A stretch of DNA of 64,000 nt, taken from NCBI RefSeq assembly GCF_042683745.1, contig NZ_JBHUJX010000008.1:372001-436000 (forward strand), read 5' to 3'. Position 1 is the stretch's first letter; every line of letters begins with the position of its first letter. The stretch comes from Pseudoneobacillus sp042683745 (GTDB lineage: Bacteria; Bacillota; Bacilli; Bacillales; Cytobacillaceae). Of the stretch, positions 50,430 through 58,883 are shown piece by piece. Under the pieces are notes generated by a model that saw nothing but the letters and a program-made list of their open reading frames with translations, was not told the origin of the DNA and ran no database searches. The position numbers and the translations under genes are program-made.

Positions 50430-50610
50430 TTTGTTTCAACCCTTTTCACATATTTATATCACTATTCTATCATGAAGAATCATTAAAATTCATATTATAA
50501 GAAGAAGATTTGCATCTTTTTCAAAATGATTAAGATTTCAAACGAAGCATGAAGAGAAAAAGATTATATGATGTTATAATTAGTAAGAATTTGCACGGGG
50601 AGGAAACAAA

Positions 50611-51114
50611 ATGGAAGAACAATTTCAAGAGCAAAAAAGGGAGTATGCTGGATTTTGGATTCGCTTTGCGGCCTATTTATTAGATAGTATTATTATAGGA
50701 ATTCCAGCAACAATCATTATTTTGATCGTATTTTTTGGGGCATTTGGTGCAACAGTCGGTTTTGAGTCATTCACAGACCCTGCTTACTTAGAAGCGGAAA
50801 TGACTGATCAAGAAGCTTTTGCTTTCCTAGGGGCTTACTTGCTTTCCATTTTAATTAGTATATTGCTTACCGTCATCTATTTTGCAGGAATGCATTCATC
50901 TAAATGGCAAGCAACGATTGGAAAGAAATTAATTGGTCTAGTTGTGACAGATTTAAAGGGAAATCGAATTTCTTTTTGGCGAGGTTTGGGCCGATACTTA
51001 GCAATGGCCTTTCTTTCTGGTATATTCATGATTGGTTATATCGTGGCGGCATTCACTGAAAAAAAACAGGCACTTCATGATCTCATCGCTGGAACACTAG
51101 TGCTAAAGAAATAA
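50611..51114 (+). CDS. RDD-family membrane protein
   Basis: 167 residues. RDD domain with the Arg/Asp-Asp core modified to GFWIRFAAYLLDSIIIG, three to four membrane helices and the family ending FTEKKQALHDLIAGTLVLKK. Function unknown in general; some members take part in Na+ efflux. GGGGAGG precedes the ATG. Confidence 0.9.
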   Translation: MEEQFQEQKREYAGFWIRFAAYLLDSIIIGIPATIIILIVFFGAFGATVGFESFTDPAYLEAEMTDQEAFAFLGAYLLSILISILLTVIYFAGMHSSKWQATIGKKLIGLVVTDLKGNRISFWRGLGRYLAMAFLSGIFMIGYIVAAFTEKKQALHDLIAGTLVLKK

Positions 51115-51120
51115 TCAGAA

Positions 51121-51157
51121 GACACTACTGAATCGTTAATTCAGCAGTGTTTTTTTA
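51121..51157 (+). terminator. Terminator after the RDD gene
   Basis: ACACTACTGAAT pairs with ATTCAGCAGTGT, one mismatch, followed by TTTTTTT. Confidence 0.9.
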
Positions 51158-51226
51158 TTTATAAAAAGGTTTTTTTACATTATTTGTGGAATTATTAACT
51201 GATAAAGGAAGAGGGGGTACAAATAA

Positions 51227-51685
51227 ATGAATCTCATTGAAATAAAAAAACACTATGAAAGTTTTCAAGAGTGGCTGCAATCATTAAACAAATTGGATGA
51301 TACGAAATGGTTTGAACCAATTGCTGAAGGGAAATGGTCGACCGCAGCTATCGTCGCTCATTTACTCTTTTGGGATAAATATTCTTTAAATGAGAGATTC
51401 CCATATTTTGCTCAAGGTGCCCAACTTGATCGCTATCCAAATTTTCAACAAGTAAATGATTCTGCTAGAGAATATGCACATAGTGGTATAACGAAAGAAC
51501 AATTAATTAAGGAGATTATAGAAGTTAGGCAACAATACTATCAATTAATTGATCAATACGATGAAGAAAGCCTCTCTATCGCATTTTCAATTGGGGATCA
51601 TACTTTAACAATCGGGGAATATTTTATTGATTTTATCGGGCATGATCAACATCATCATAAACAAATAATTGATGCAGTTTATTAA
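51227..51685 (+). CDS. DinB-superfamily protein
   Basis: 152 residues, four-helix DinB fold. Putative metal ligands are the histidine in AAIVAHLLFWDKYS and the HDQHHHKQI near the C-terminus. Related Bacillus proteins are thiol-S-transferase-like (bacillithiol-dependent) enzymes or of unknown function. GAGGGGG precedes the ATG. Monocistronic. Confidence 0.85.
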   Translation: MNLIEIKKHYESFQEWLQSLNKLDDTKWFEPIAEGKWSTAAIVAHLLFWDKYSLNERFPYFAQGAQLDRYPNFQQVNDSAREYAHSGITKEQLIKEIIEVRQQYYQLIDQYDEESLSIAFSIGDHTLTIGEYFIDFIGHDQHHHKQIIDAVY

Positions 51686-51770
51686 ATTGTCATAAAAATT
51701 CCTTTATAGTAGAAGTGGTCTTTCGTGGTATATTAATAGAATAAGGAATGAATGAAAGAAGGGCTCTATA

Positions 51771-52676
51771 ATGGATAACAACAAAGGAATTTTATTAGAA
51801 AGTGGAACGAATGAACTTGAGATTGTGGAATTCAGCATTGGTAATAGTAAATTTGGAATTAATGTAATTAAAGTAAAAGAAATAATTCATCCGGTACCGG
51901 TCACCTTTATTCCTCATGCACACCCGAATGTAGAAGGTATAATTGAACTTAGGGGAGAAGTTTTACCGGTCATAAATGTAGCCCAATCTCTTGGGCTACC
52001 ACCGTCGACTAGACCAGAAGATGATAAATATATAGTAGCCGAGTTCAATAAACAAAAAATCGTTTTCCATGTTCATTCGGTCACTCAAATTCATCGAATT
52101 TCATGGCAAGAAATTGAGAAGCCATCCGAAATGTACCAAGGTCATAATAGTCAGGTGATTGGTGTTGTGAAATTAAGAGGAGAAATGGTTCTCTTACTTG
52201 ATTTTGAAAAAATCGTTGTCGACATCAATCCGGAATCTGGTATTAATGTACAACAAGTTAAAAAACTTGGTCCTAGGGAGCGCTCACATAAACGCTTACT
52301 TGTTGCTGAAGACTCGCCGTTATTAAGAAAACTATTATTTGATACTTTATCAGAAGCGGGATTTCATCAAGTAGAGTTCTTTGAAAATGGGAAAGATGCA
52401 TTTAATTATCTTGAAGGCATTGCTGAGGCAGGAAAAGATATTACAAAGGAAATTCAACTAGTTATTACAGATATAGAAATGCCCCAGATGGATGGACACC
52501 ATTTAACAAAGAGAATTAAAGAGCATCCACAATTAAAGAAGTTGCCCGTTATTATTTTCTCATCCTTAATTACAGATGATTTAAGACATAAAGGGGAAGT
52601 CGTTGGGGCTGAACATCAAGTAAGTAAGCCCGAAATTGCTGAATTAGTATTAACTATTGATAAATATATTCTTTAA
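51771..52676 (+). CDS. cheV: Chemotaxis adaptor CheV
   Basis: 301 residues. N-terminal CheW-like domain about 15-160 (EIVEFSIGNSKFGINVIKVK), then a receiver domain about 175-300 with the acceptor aspartate in LVITDIEMPQMDG and the conserved lysine in HQVSKPEI. CheV links receptors to CheA and takes part in adaptation once phosphorylated. It complements the chemoreceptor gene at 19044. AAGAAGGG precedes the ATG. Confidence 0.96.
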   Translation: MDNNKGILLESGTNELEIVEFSIGNSKFGINVIKVKEIIHPVPVTFIPHAHPNVEGIIELRGEVLPVINVAQSLGLPPSTRPEDDKYIVAEFNKQKIVFHVHSVTQIHRISWQEIEKPSEMYQGHNSQVIGVVKLRGEMVLLLDFEKIVVDINPESGINVQQVKKLGPRERSHKRLLVAEDSPLLRKLLFDTLSEAGFHQVEFFENGKDAFNYLEGIAEAGKDITKEIQLVITDIEMPQMDGHHLTKRIKEHPQLKKLPVIIFSSLITDDLRHKGEVVGAEHQVSKPEIAELVLTIDKYIL

Positions 52677-52684
52677 ACTCAAGG

Positions 52685-52714
52685 GAAAATGACGTGGTTA
52701 ACACGTCATTTTTT
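52685..52714 (+). terminator. Terminator after cheV
   Basis: AAAATGACGTG pairs with ACACGTCATTTT around GTTA; T-run follows. Confidence 0.92.
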
Positions 52715-52775
52715 ACCTTTATAGCTAAGGAAATTATAGTTTTATAAGTTGTGTTCAACTCTGAAGGAGTTTTTC

Positions 52776-52896
52776 GTAATCCAGCGCAAGCGTCCTAGCC
52801 CCTCGAGGTCAAATGCTTCGCCACCCAATAAGTCAAAGATCGACTTTATAGGTGGCGAAGCATTTGCTTGTCAGGGCTAATCAAGGTGCATACACA
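52776..52896 (+). repeat. Long hairpin repeat, family A copy 4, degenerate outer arms
   Basis: Between cheV and sspH. Inner stem CTTCGCCACC pairs with GGTGGCGAAG, and AAGTC with GACTT. The outer arms have drifted (AGCGTCCTAGCCCCTCGAGG on the left, TCAGGGCTAATCAAGGTGCA on the right). Confidence 0.8.
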
Positions 52897-52904
52897 TTTT
52901 GTTC

Positions 52905-53084
52905 TTATCCTTCAATTAGTTCAGAAATATTAACATTTGTACGTTCCTCTAATGGTCCACGTAAATGTACAGTCGCTGTTTGACCATCTTCATTTATTTG
53001 ATCAATCCATACAGATGTTCCGTGGTACTTTACCTCTATATCTGCAGATGAAGATAAGATTTGTTTCACTCGTTTAATATCCAA
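52905..53084 (-). CDS. sspH: H-type small acid-soluble spore protein
   Basis: 59 residues from TTG at 53084, correctly spaced after AGAGGTGA; the frame continues upstream without a site. MDIKRVKQILSSSADIEVKY is followed by HGTSVWIDQINEDGQTATVH, the size and pattern of SspH. A minor spore-core protein made late in the forespore. The four-codon tail EDGQ region contains the conserved glycine. Correct start choice restores the usual 59-residue length. Confidence 0.9.
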   Translation of the reverse strand: MDIKRVKQILSSSADIEVKYHGTSVWIDQINEDGQTATVHLRGPLEERTNVNISELIEG

Positions 53085-53163
53085 TACAATCACCTCTATT
53101 TTAAAATTCCACATTAGTTTCTTATTCAGATGAAAAATTATACATAGTATATTTTAATCCATT

Positions 53164-53193
53164 TAAAAAACCTGTTCTCAATGGACAGGTTTT
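53164..53193 (-). terminator. Terminator after ykyB
   Basis: AAAACCTGT pairs with ACAGGTTTT around a nine-base loop; on the minus strand TTTTTTAAATG follows. The ykyB stop is at its edge. Confidence 0.8.
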
Positions 53194-53656
53194 AATAACT
53201 TTCACCTAATTTTTTAAACACCGGTTTGTTGAAAGGTTTATGGGGTTTATTTTTACTTTGATCAGGATCTTTTATGCCAGTATAAGTTTGTAAAAGGGTT
53301 TTAGCCAGATTTAATGAAAGAGTAGATTTTGGATTTCGAATGCTCTCATCAAGCTTACCAAGGTGAGGAAGTTCTATGAAATCTGTTTTAATAGGGGGGA
53401 TGTGAAAGGTATATTGATCACAAACCACTAATACATCTGAGCGTTGTTGACTATTTCTTGGATTCTGTGAAAAATGAAGACCTACCTTTTTGGCTTTGCC
53501 TTCTTTAATCATTTTCTTTAAAGCTTCATGCTTTAATGTATAAAGTTGTTTTGGATTTGGTGCGGTTTTGGCATGTCGGTTCACAGTGAAGATCGCCTGA
53601 GAGAGGTTGCTAATAGTTGGTTCGATTAATTGGGGGTTTTTTGGTTTCCTATCCAC
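53192..53656 (-). CDS. ykyB: YkyB-family protein
   Basis: 154 residues from GTG at 53656, 8 bases after AAAGGAG, giving the same length as B. subtilis YkyB. Conserved NLSQAIFTVNRHAKTAPNPKQL, VGLHFSQNPRNSQQRSDVLV and the C-terminal KPVFKKLGESY. No known biochemical role. Confidence 0.9.
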   Translation of the reverse strand: MDRKPKNPQLIEPTISNLSQAIFTVNRHAKTAPNPKQLYTLKHEALKKMIKEGKAKKVGLHFSQNPRNSQQRSDVLVVCDQYTFHIPPIKTDFIELPHLGKLDESIRNPKSTLSLNLAKTLLQTYTGIKDPDQSKNKPHKPFNKPVFKKLGESY

Positions 53657-53944
53657 AAGTGTAACTCCTTTCATTATCTATTTATTCTATTATATCTTTT
53701 TTTCACTAAAATAAAAATGAAAATAATACAACAATCTTCCTTTTTATTAGAAAACTAATAGGACCAAAGTAGGGAACATAGTAAAACTAATGGGATTTAA
53801 AATATTTTACTTTTCAAATTATTTATAATAGGTAAAATGGAGTTAAGAAAATTTTACTAGTATAATGGAAATGAATTTTTTTCTTAAATTGACGATAACA
53901 TAAATATATAATTTTATTGTAGACGTTATTCAAAGGATGGTTTG

Positions 53945-56044
53945 ATGGATAAAAAAGAGATTCTTGCTTCCGAATTTATCAATTTTCATTTGGAAAGTAA
54001 GATGGAGAAAATGATAATTGATATTATCTTCCGTCATGTAAAAGATATGGTTTTTATTATGAAGGTTGAAGATGGGCCAAAATTTAGATACATGTTTGCC
54101 AATGAATCTGGCTTGAATAAAGCTGGTATTCCTAAAGATTCAATTGGACGACAAATAGAGGAAGTCATGGCACCTGAAAGGGCAATCTACTTGCAGCGGG
54201 AGTATGAAAATCTAATTTCATCTGAAGTGACTAACGTTTTCTCAGATGAAATTCTGCTGGAAAATGGAAAAAGTGTGTTTGGTGAATCAATCTTAACTCC
54301 AGTTAAAGATATGGATGGAAAAATCCAATATGTTGTATCGATTACTCGTGATGTAACAGAAAACTTAATAGAGAAAAATCGTTTAATTGAAAGTGAGCAA
54401 CATTACCGATCCATTGTTGATCACAATCTTGATGCTATATTTTCCATCGATTTGGATGGGAATATATTAGAATCCAATCCAGCTGCACATCAGTTAGCAG
54501 GATACGAGAACGATAAAATGAATATGTCTATATTTGATTTGATTTCAGAAGGAGATTTGGTTAGCTTTAAAGATTTGTTAGATCAATCACGAAAAGGATA
54601 TTCACTTGAGTCTATGGATTGCCGTTTTCTTCATCGAAGTAAGAATCTACTTACGGTACATATTAAAACGGTTCCGATCGTTATTTTTAATGAAATTAAA
54701 GGTATTTACGTAATCATTCGTGATATTTCCGAACAAGCAAAACATGCCGAGAACATAAAATACATGGCCTTTCATGATCAATTAACAGGGCTATTTAACA
54801 GACGTTCATTACTAGATCATTTGCAAGAAGAAATTCTCTTAGCTAAACAATCAAATAGAGAATTTGCCTTATTGACGATTGATTTGGATCGCTTTAAATA
54901 TTTGAATGATACATTAGGACATCTCATTGGAGATGAAATTTTAAAGAGTGTGGCTAGAAGGCTATCAAGTATGAAAGTGAATGACACAAAGGTATATCGG
55001 CAGGGTGGCGATGAATTTATGTTGTTACTATGTCATACTAATCGCTCGGACGCAGCCCGTTTTGCTGAAAGGATTTTAGCGAACTTCACGAATTCCTTTT
55101 ATATCCAATCCCAAGAATACTATATAACACCAAGTATCGGGATTAGTATGTTTCCGTTTGATGGAGAAGATTCCGAGACATTAATTAAAAACGCTGATGA
55201 AGCTCTCTTTCGTGTAAAAGAAAGGGGGAAGGCACATTATCAATTTTATCGTTCGGATATGAATTCATCTATAAATAATATTGTTTCCTTAGAGACTCAT
55301 TTACGTAAAGCGATTGAAAAAGACGAGCTAACCCTTTACTATCAGCCACAAATTGATCTATCGACCACTGCAGTAAATAGCTTTGAAGCTTTATTAAGAT
55401 GGAATTGTGCGGAGCTTGGGTTTATTTCTCCAGGTGAATTTATTCCACTTGCTGAAGATACAGGATTAATCATTCCAATTGGGAATTGGGTAATTGAAAC
55501 GGCCTGTAGACAAATAAGAAGTTGGAATGATAAAGGATTTAACGATATTCGAATTGCAATTAATATTTCACCAATACAATTTCAGCAATCAAATCTTGTA
55601 AATACAATCAAAACAATGATTGAAAACTTTCAAATTAGCCCTTCTACCTTAGAAATTGAAATAACGGAAGGTGCAATGGGAGATAAAAAAGAAACGATTC
55701 CTATATTGAAGAAGTTAAAGAAGTTAGGAGTATCAATTTCAGTAGATGATTTCGGGACAGGTTATTCTTCATTAAGTTATTTAAAACAATTTCCAATTGA
55801 TGTATTGAAAATTGATCAGTCATTTGTAAAAGATATTCTTCATAATGAAAAAGATGCGGCTATTACCAGTACAATCATCCATTTAGGTAGAAGTCTAGGA
55901 CTTGAGGTTATCGCGGAAGGAGTAGAGTATAAAGAACAAGTAGAATTTTTGTTGAAAGCAGAATGTCAAAAAGTCCAAGGATTCTATTTCTCAAAACCTT
56001 TGCAAGCGAATGAAATTGAAAGAGAATTTTTAGTGGGAAAATAA
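53945..56044 (+). CDS. PAS-PAS-GGDEF-EAL cyclic-di-GMP enzyme
   Basis: 699 residues. Two PAS domains (about 25-135 and 148-262), a GGDEF domain with LTGLFNRRSLLDHL, DLDRFKYLNDTLGH and an intact GGDEF motif (RQGGDEFMLLL), and an EAL domain with intact EALLRW, the NISPIQFQ loop, EITEGAM, DDFGTGYSSLSYLK and EGVEYKEQ. Both the diguanylate cyclase and phosphodiesterase active sites look complete; the net direction is unknown. The site AAAGGATGG fits ATG 53945. It is not in an operon with other signalling genes. Confidence 0.94.
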   Translation: MDKKEILASEFINFHLESKMEKMIIDIIFRHVKDMVFIMKVEDGPKFRYMFANESGLNKAGIPKDSIGRQIEEVMAPERAIYLQREYENLISSEVTNVFSDEILLENGKSVFGESILTPVKDMDGKIQYVVSITRDVTENLIEKNRLIESEQHYRSIVDHNLDAIFSIDLDGNILESNPAAHQLAGYENDKMNMSIFDLISEGDLVSFKDLLDQSRKGYSLESMDCRFLHRSKNLLTVHIKTVPIVIFNEIKGIYVIIRDISEQAKHAENIKYMAFHDQLTGLFNRRSLLDHLQEEILLAKQSNREFALLTIDLDRFKYLNDTLGHLIGDEILKSVARRLSSMKVNDTKVYRQGGDEFMLLLCHTNRSDAARFAERILANFTNSFYIQSQEYYITPSIGISMFPFDGEDSETLIKNADEALFRVKERGKAHYQFYRSDMNSSINNIVSLETHLRKAIEKDELTLYYQPQIDLSTTAVNSFEALLRWNCAELGFISPGEFIPLAEDTGLIIPIGNWVIETACRQIRSWNDKGFNDIRIAINISPIQFQQSNLVNTIKTMIENFQISPSTLEIEITEGAMGDKKETIPILKKLKKLGVSISVDDFGTGYSSLSYLKQFPIDVLKIDQSFVKDILHNEKDAAITSTIIHLGRSLGLEVIAEGVEYKEQVEFLLKAECQKVQGFYFSKPLQANEIEREFLVGK

Positions 56045-56048
56045 TAAA

Positions 56049-56083
56049 AGGAAGGATGTATTAAGCAATTTACATCCTTCCTT
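56049..56083. terminator. Two-way terminator between the GGDEF-EAL gene and ykuE
   Basis: GGAAGGATGTA pairs with TACATCCTTCC around TTAAGCAATT, T-rich on both sides. Confidence 0.9.
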
Positions 56084-56084
56084 A

Positions 56085-56963
56085 TTAATTTGTATTAGAT
56101 AAGGTGAACATTGTTATTTCCGGTTTGGAAAGGAAACGAAAGGGGAGGCGGGTTGTTCCAATTCCACGATTCACATATAGAAGTAGATTTTCAATCTCAT
56201 AGAAGCCTTCAACATATTTTTTTGCAAATGGTGGTGTAATAAGGGCTCCAACAAATGGGATTTTTATTTGTCCCCCATGACTATGTCCGCTTAATTGTAT
56301 TTGTACATTGTATTTAACTGCCTCGTCAGCAAGGTCTGGGGCATGAGATAGTAAAATTTTATATTCATTACTTGGGATTTGATGAAAAGCTTTTGAAAAG
56401 TTTGGTTTACCTAGCATTGCGTCATCCAAACCAATTATATGAATTCGACTTTTATCAACCATGGATATTTGTTCAGATTGATTTAATAATAACGTAAATT
56501 CAGATTGGTCCATGATATTTTTATATATATCTGAACCGTAGCCCCCATGATCATGATTTCCATAGATTGCATATTTCCCAAATGGTGCTTGTAAGTTTTT
56601 TAATAGTGGAATGATTTCTTCAGCGTAGGGATACTGATTAGGAGCGTCCATTAAATCACCAGTGAAAAAAATGACATCTGGCTGAAGTTGATTGATTTGA
56701 TTAAGCATTTTCTTAAACTGATCTAAATTATATTGAAATCCAAGATGAGTATCGCTAAATTGAACAATTTTAAAGCCATTGAAACTACTTGGGATATCTG
56801 TGTGAGTTATTGAATGGGAAGCTACCTTCAATAACCTTGGTTCGATTTGATGGGCATAGAAGTATCCACCATACCCCGTTCCAATCATTGTAAGTACGGA
56901 TCCTATCGTTTTTTTTATAAAACTCCTTCTTGAGACCTTTTTAGCCATAAGTATTTCTACCAA
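56085..56963 (-). CDS. ykuE: Tat-exported metallophosphoesterase YkuE
   Basis: About 292 residues. A twin-arginine signal (KVSRRSFIKKTIGSVLTMIG) is followed by a calcineurin-like phosphoesterase with FSDTHLGF, GDLMDAPN, GNHDHGGYG and SGHSHGGQI, the metal ligands. YkuE of B. subtilis is a known Tat substrate bound to the cell wall. The start is uncertain: TTG at 56963 follows GGAGG by 5 bases, while ATG at 56948 begins at the Tat motif with a poor site. Confidence 0.92.
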   Translation of the reverse strand: MVEILMAKKVSRRSFIKKTIGSVLTMIGTGYGGYFYAHQIEPRLLKVASHSITHTDIPSSFNGFKIVQFSDTHLGFQYNLDQFKKMLNQINQLQPDVIFFTGDLMDAPNQYPYAEEIIPLLKNLQAPFGKYAIYGNHDHGGYGSDIYKNIMDQSEFTLLLNQSEQISMVDKSRIHIIGLDDAMLGKPNFSKAFHQIPSNEYKILLSHAPDLADEAVKYNVQIQLSGHSHGGQIKIPFVGALITPPFAKKYVEGFYEIENLLLYVNRGIGTTRLPFRFLSKPEITMFTLSNTN

Positions 56964-57105
56964 CCTATCCTCCATTATCTCTTTAATACTAACAAAGAAA
57001 TGTTTGAAAAAGAAGTACAAATAATAAACAGTTTTTTCTAACTGAATCAAGTGTAAGTTTCTTAAGTGTAATTATTCGAAAATTCCCAAAATATGATACA
57101 ATAAT

Positions 57106-57125
57106 AAATGAATAATGATTCATTT
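57106..57125. promoter_or_regulatory. Perfect 20-base palindrome just upstream of fadH
   Basis: AAATGAAT-AATG-ATTCATTT, 16 bases before the fadH start. It shares TGAAT/ATTCA half-sites with the FadR operator but with a different spacing, so the binding protein is uncertain. Confidence 0.5.
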
Positions 57126-57140
57126 GCGGAGGGGAATAAA

Positions 57141-57905
57141 ATGAACGGAAAAGTCGTCATCGTTACTGGTGGTTCAAGTGGAATGGGAAAATATATGGCA
57201 AAGGAGTTTGCTAAAAAAGGTGCTAATGTAGTAATTACTGGAAGAAACATCGATAAACTTGAGGCTGCGAAAGCTGAAATCGAGATAGTCCCAGGCCAAA
57301 TATTAAGTGTGACGATGGATGTACGTAAAATAGAAGATGTCATACGAATGGTCCAAGAAACAGATGAAAAATTTGGAACGATCGATTTTTTAGTGAACAA
57401 TGCAGCAGGGAACTTTATCTGTCCAGCTGAAAAGCTAAGTGTAAATGGTTGGAATTCGGTAATAGACATTGTATTAAATGGGACATTTTATTGCAGTAGT
57501 GAAATAGGTAAATATTGGATCGGAAAAGGGATAAAAGGAAGAATGATCAATATTGTTGCTACTTATGCATGGAATGCAGGTGCAGGTGTCATTCATTCAG
57601 CAGCAGCAAAAGCAGGAGTACTTTCATTGACGAGAACTTTAGCAGTTGAGTGGGGCAGACGATATGGAATTACTGTTAACGCTATTGCTCCTGGCCCAAT
57701 TGAGCGTACAGGTGGGGCGGAGAAGCTTTGGGAATCAGAAGAAGCCGCAAAGCGAACATTGAAAAGTGTTCCGCTTGGTCGGTTAGGTACTCCAGAAGAA
57801 ATTGCTGGTTTAGCCGCTTTTATTTTTTCAGAACAAGCTTCGTATATTAATGGAGAGTGTATTACAATGGATGGAGGTCAATGGCTTAATCAATATCCAT
57901 TTTAA
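57141..57905 (+). CDS. fadH: 2,4-dienoyl-CoA reductase (FadH/YkuF type)
   Basis: 254-residue short-chain dehydrogenase. Rossmann motif TGGSSGMGKYMAKEF, NNAAGNFICPAEKLS, then the altered catalytic region NIVATYAWNAGAGVIHSAAAKAG and the substrate-lid NAIAPGPIERTGGAEKLWE, as in the DECR group. It reduces 2,4-dienoyl-CoA in degradation of unsaturated fatty acids. GGAGGGGA precedes the ATG at 57141; the upstream frame extension lies over the palindrome. Confidence 0.92.
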   Translation: MNGKVVIVTGGSSGMGKYMAKEFAKKGANVVITGRNIDKLEAAKAEIEIVPGQILSVTMDVRKIEDVIRMVQETDEKFGTIDFLVNNAAGNFICPAEKLSVNGWNSVIDIVLNGTFYCSSEIGKYWIGKGIKGRMINIVATYAWNAGAGVIHSAAAKAGVLSLTRTLAVEWGRRYGITVNAIAPGPIERTGGAEKLWESEEAAKRTLKSVPLGRLGTPEEIAGLAAFIFSEQASYINGECITMDGGQWLNQYPF

Positions 57906-57910
57906 TTTTC

Positions 57911-57947
57911 GGAAGGAGACCACGTTTCATGGTTCTCCTTCTTTTCT
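57911..57947. terminator. Two-way terminator between fadH and the C39 peptidase gene
   Basis: GAAGGAGACCA pairs with TGGTTCTCCTTC around CGTTTCA; T-rich on the plus strand. Confidence 0.85.
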
Positions 57948-57949
57948 AT

Positions 57950-58747
57950 TCATTCATAACTTACTGCTCGAGACTTCAAAGCTTTCCAGGATTGAATAAA
58001 CTGTTGCTTGTTTACTTTTACATTTTTCCTTCCTGATAGTGGGTCATTTAAATAAACAAATTGTGAATCATATCCCACTAAGACGACAACATGTAGGTCT
58101 AATGGAGTTTTGATGGTATGGTTCCCATGTTTCCATGATTCCCAACGATCAGGTAGGCGATAATCCCCAGTTGTCCAAATAACTACTGGATATCCTTTTG
58201 AAACGTGGGCTAGCACTTTATCAAAAGGTTGATTTGTTAAATTCACCACTCTGTCTGGTATATACTCATTCATTAATTGCACAATAGGTTGATCAAAAAC
58301 AGCATAACCAGCTTTTCCATTTCTACCAGTCATGTCCCCCACAAAACCTTCATGTGGATCTCCCCATCGGAGGATATCTCCTTTTTGTGACCGTATGATT
58401 GGATCACCATCTTTTTTTACCTTCCTATACAACTCCATTTTGTTCACTTTCACACCTGCATAATTTAAGACCATAGTTAAACTCGTTACTTCACATCCGT
58501 ATCTTAGTTCTGGATTCTGTTTAATTAATGGGACATCAATCAATTTTGTTTGAGAAATAACTTCTACAGGTTTATCCTTAAGTGGTAGATTTTGCCCAAG
58601 CAAATATTCAGTGAACCAATTTTCTGTATGAGAATGTACACCATTTATATAATAATCGTTTATGATAGTAGCATGCGATACCTTTGCAGTAACATGACTA
58701 CAGACAAGTAATGGAAAGATCGCAGCAAAAAAATGGATCTTTTTCAT
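57950..58747 (-). CDS. Secreted C39-like cysteine peptidase
   Basis: 265 residues from ATG 58747 (AAAGGATG upstream). Signal peptide (MKKIHFFAAIFPLLVCSHVT) and a peptidase C39-like domain: catalytic Cys in LRYGCEVTSLTMVLNYAG, His in LDLHVVVLVGYD and the Asn/Asp in VYLNDPLSGR. It belongs to the YvpB/BtrH-like group of extracellular cysteine peptidases. Target unknown. Single-gene unit. Confidence 0.85.
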   Translation of the reverse strand: MKKIHFFAAIFPLLVCSHVTAKVSHATIINDYYINGVHSHTENWFTEYLLGQNLPLKDKPVEVISQTKLIDVPLIKQNPELRYGCEVTSLTMVLNYAGVKVNKMELYRKVKKDGDPIIRSQKGDILRWGDPHEGFVGDMTGRNGKAGYAVFDQPIVQLMNEYIPDRVVNLTNQPFDKVLAHVSKGYPVVIWTTGDYRLPDRWESWKHGNHTIKTPLDLHVVVLVGYDSQFVYLNDPLSGRKNVKVNKQQFIQSWKALKSRAVSYE

Positions 58748-58883
58748 TAGAACACATCCTTTCTGTCTGCTTTTATAGTTTTTGTTTAAAGTCACAAATT
58801 ACATTAGCTTTTTAATGGCAGGATGTGATAAATGATGTGATAGAAGCAACTGGGAAATATCGGTTGGGAATAGGGAGGCCTTT

